A program made the translations under genes and the position numbers. From the IMG/VR virus record IMGVR_UViG_3300006789_007485, positions 1-47,330 of that record: a stretch of DNA of 47,330 bases. One strand, written 5' to 3'. How positions within the stretch are numbered: the first letter of the stretch is position 1; the number at the start of each line of letters is the position of its first letter. Source of the stretch: a virus. The notes below the pieces were generated by a model. The model was not told the DNA's origin. It was given only the letters and a program-made list of their open reading frames with translations, and did not search any database. Below, one piece after another: positions 46,527-47,330 of the stretch.

Positions 46527-46566
46527 AACGTAATACAATCCAGCCCTGTACTATATTAAAGTGTCA
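46527..46566 (+). promoter_or_regulatory. P-element copy 13 (diverged)
   Basis: ACGTAATACAATCCAGCC then CTGTACTATATTAAAG; the least conserved copy, yet at the expected place before the gene at 46603. Confidence 0.5.
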
Positions 46567-46602
46567 GCTAGTAAAGAGAAGTCAGGGATGCCGGAGGTTC
46601 AA

Positions 46603-46863
46603 ATGGTTTCCATTGAATTTGAGAAGAATCGATATCAGCTTACTCCTAGCGGAGTTTGGATTGGAACTGGAGGCCCGAATGGTGGGCGTTATCCCGGCTT
46701 GTATTGTGCCGCTCCGATGGTTATTTGGCCTGAACTGATTTCGGCAGCAATTACTCAGGGCTATGAAAAGTCTGACTTGGCTCGCGAAGTTCCGAAGAAG
46801 GCTGCAAAGTCTTCGGCAAAGAAGGCTTATAAGAAGCCTGCGAATTCAATCTCTATCTTTTAA
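46603..46863 (+). CDS. Hypothetical protein (86 aa), cassette gene
   Basis: The N-terminal half is beta-rich (RYQLTPSGVWIGTGGPNGG); the C-terminal tail is Lys/Ala-rich (KKAAKSSAKKAYKKPAN), likely DNA binding. ATG 46603 follows CCGGAGG by 5 nt; the frame from GTG 46561 is longer but lacks a ribosome site. Confidence 0.65.
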   Translation: MVSIEFEKNRYQLTPSGVWIGTGGPNGGRYPGLYCAAPMVIWPELISAAITQGYEKSDLAREVPKKAAKSSAKKAYKKPANSISIF

Positions 46864-46892
46864 TTCTAGAATAATCTTCTCGGAGAAATAAA

Positions 46893-47120
46893 ATGGCAAA
46901 GCGTAATGTTGATGATGCGGTTGAGGCGTTTCTTAATGGCGGAGGAAAGGTGGTTCGCCTTCAGTATGCTTCGGAAAAGGAAGTGAGGAAGGCAAGTCGA
47001 GTGTCTTTTCACAAGGACCGAGCCACTACGGGTTCTGAGGCTTCTAAGCAGTTTCTCAAGAGGCGGGAAGACAAAGAGGCGTCTCTTATCTTTTCTCGCG
47101 AAGACCGTTGGAAGCGATAA
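46893..47120 (+). CDS. Small basic protein (75 aa)
   Basis: Helical basic protein (MAKRNVDDAVEAFLNGGGKV, later SFHKDRATTGSEASKQFLKR). Function unknown. GGAGAAATAAA lies before ATG 46893. It shares its unit with the previous gene (29-bp gap). Confidence 0.65.
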   Translation: MAKRNVDDAVEAFLNGGGKVVRLQYASEKEVRKASRVSFHKDRATTGSEASKQFLKRREDKEASLIFSREDRWKR

Positions 47121-47156
47121 CGTAAGCGTGCGCGTGTTTACATAAGGAGTCTCAAA

Positions 47157-47330
47157 ATGATTAAGTACGAAGTTCATGTTTATCCCAATGGAACTAAGCA
47201 TTGGCATCTCAATGGAAAGCTTCACCGAGAAGATGGTCCCGCTATTGAGTATCCCGATGGAACCAAAGAGTGGCGTCTCAATGGAAAGCTTCACCGAGAA
47301 GATGGTCCCGCTTATGAGGGTTCCAATGGA
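47157..47330 (+). CDS. 23-residue repeat protein (3' end outside window)
   Basis: Starts at ATG 47157 after AAGGAG and runs out of the window. It consists of repeats of 23 residues (69 bp) with the core W-LNGKLHREDGPA and a YPDGTK turn; the first two full copies are visible (HWHLNGKLHREDGPA and EWRLNGKLHREDGPA). Such repeats occur in phage and giant-virus proteins of unknown function and resemble MORN-type beta-hairpin repeats. The copies are nearly identical in DNA, so copy number may vary. Confidence 0.72.
   Translation, partial: MIKYEVHVYPNGTKHWHLNGKLHREDGPAIEYPDGTKEWRLNGKLHREDGPAYEGSNG

Noticed and set aside
35427-47330. Classical integron gene-cassette array
   Set aside because: No integrase is seen, the boxes do not contain the attC core GTTRRRY/RYYYAAC, and each unit has its own promoter-like element and terminator, unlike promoterless integron cassettes.

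Overview
The window looks like part of the genome of a large tailed double-stranded DNA phage, probably from a metagenome. The evidence is a tightly packed, mostly plus-strand set of small overlapping genes mixed with typical large-phage functions: ribonucleotide reductase, dUTPase, PIN-PhoH ATPase, type IA topoisomerase, peptide deformylase, LysM/SleB-like and M15-like cell-wall enzymes, fibre-like beta-repeat protein, holin-like protein, an HNH endonuclease and two inteins. No capsid, portal, terminase or polymerase gene is in this window. A VWA/ASH-domain lipoprotein of a style common in Myxococcota/Bdellovibrionota-like bacteria hints at such a host, but this is only an inference.

Region 1 (1-34.8 kb, AT-rich). 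It opens with the 3' part of a SpoVR-like gene and a stand-alone diadenylate-cyclase (c-di-AMP synthase) domain protein. Next comes a class II ribonucleotide reductase whose gene is broken into two ORFs by a naturally split intein, then a 900-residue unknown protein, PhoH, a LysM/SleB-like hydrolase, a membrane-anchored trypsin-like protease (minus strand), dUTPase, and a topoisomerase I whose active-site motif is interrupted by a 502-residue LAGLIDADG intein. From 16.4 to 23.1 kb there is a run of about 18 small, overlapping, mostly unknown genes, including one with an in-frame amber codon and one that seems to have lost its ATG. From 23.2 to 26 kb there is an RNA-repair pair: a CCA-type nucleotidyltransferase fused to a HAD phosphatase, translationally coupled to a 2H phosphoesterase. 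The rest of the region holds peptide deformylase, a fibre-like protein, a YkuK/RNase H-like protein, an M15-like lysin, the lipoprotein, a holin-like protein and a second serine protease. Three otherwise unrelated proteins share one N-terminal helical tag.

Region 2 (34.8-35.5 kb). This is a gene-free boundary with a strong terminator, short direct repeats and a 74-bp tandem repeat.

Region 3 (35.5-47.3 kb). The organisation changes completely. Genes become small, isolated, usually one or two per unit, of very different GC content (many GC-rich), and are separated by 100-800 bp of regulatory DNA built from the same three recurring parts. These are (a) about 30 copies of a GGGCAAAA-type box in both orientations, often inverted on either side of the spacer, (b) about 20 matches to the sigma-54 -24/-12 promoter pattern (TGGCAY-N5-TTGCA), and (c) 13 copies of a contiguous promoter-like element with core CCTCCACTATATCTA just upstream of the start codons. 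Most units end in a GC-rich hairpin followed by an inverted GGGCAAAA box. One minus-strand unit has promoter and terminator but no ATG, so it is a candidate ncRNA gene. Recognisable products are an ArdC-type antirestriction metallopeptidase, a SAP/Rho-N-like protein, an RMF/CrpP-like mini-protein, a T4 RNA ligase 1 homologue and a 23-residue-repeat protein. A 52-bp remnant of a second ArdC-like gene end shows that units have been replaced by recombination. I read region 3 as a rapidly exchanging host-takeover/counter-defence cassette zone under shared regulation.

Together, the HAD/nucleotidyltransferase fusion, 2H phosphoesterase and RNA ligase could repair tRNAs cut by host anticodon nucleases, and ArdC could block restriction. 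No tRNA gene, CRISPR array or integrase was seen.
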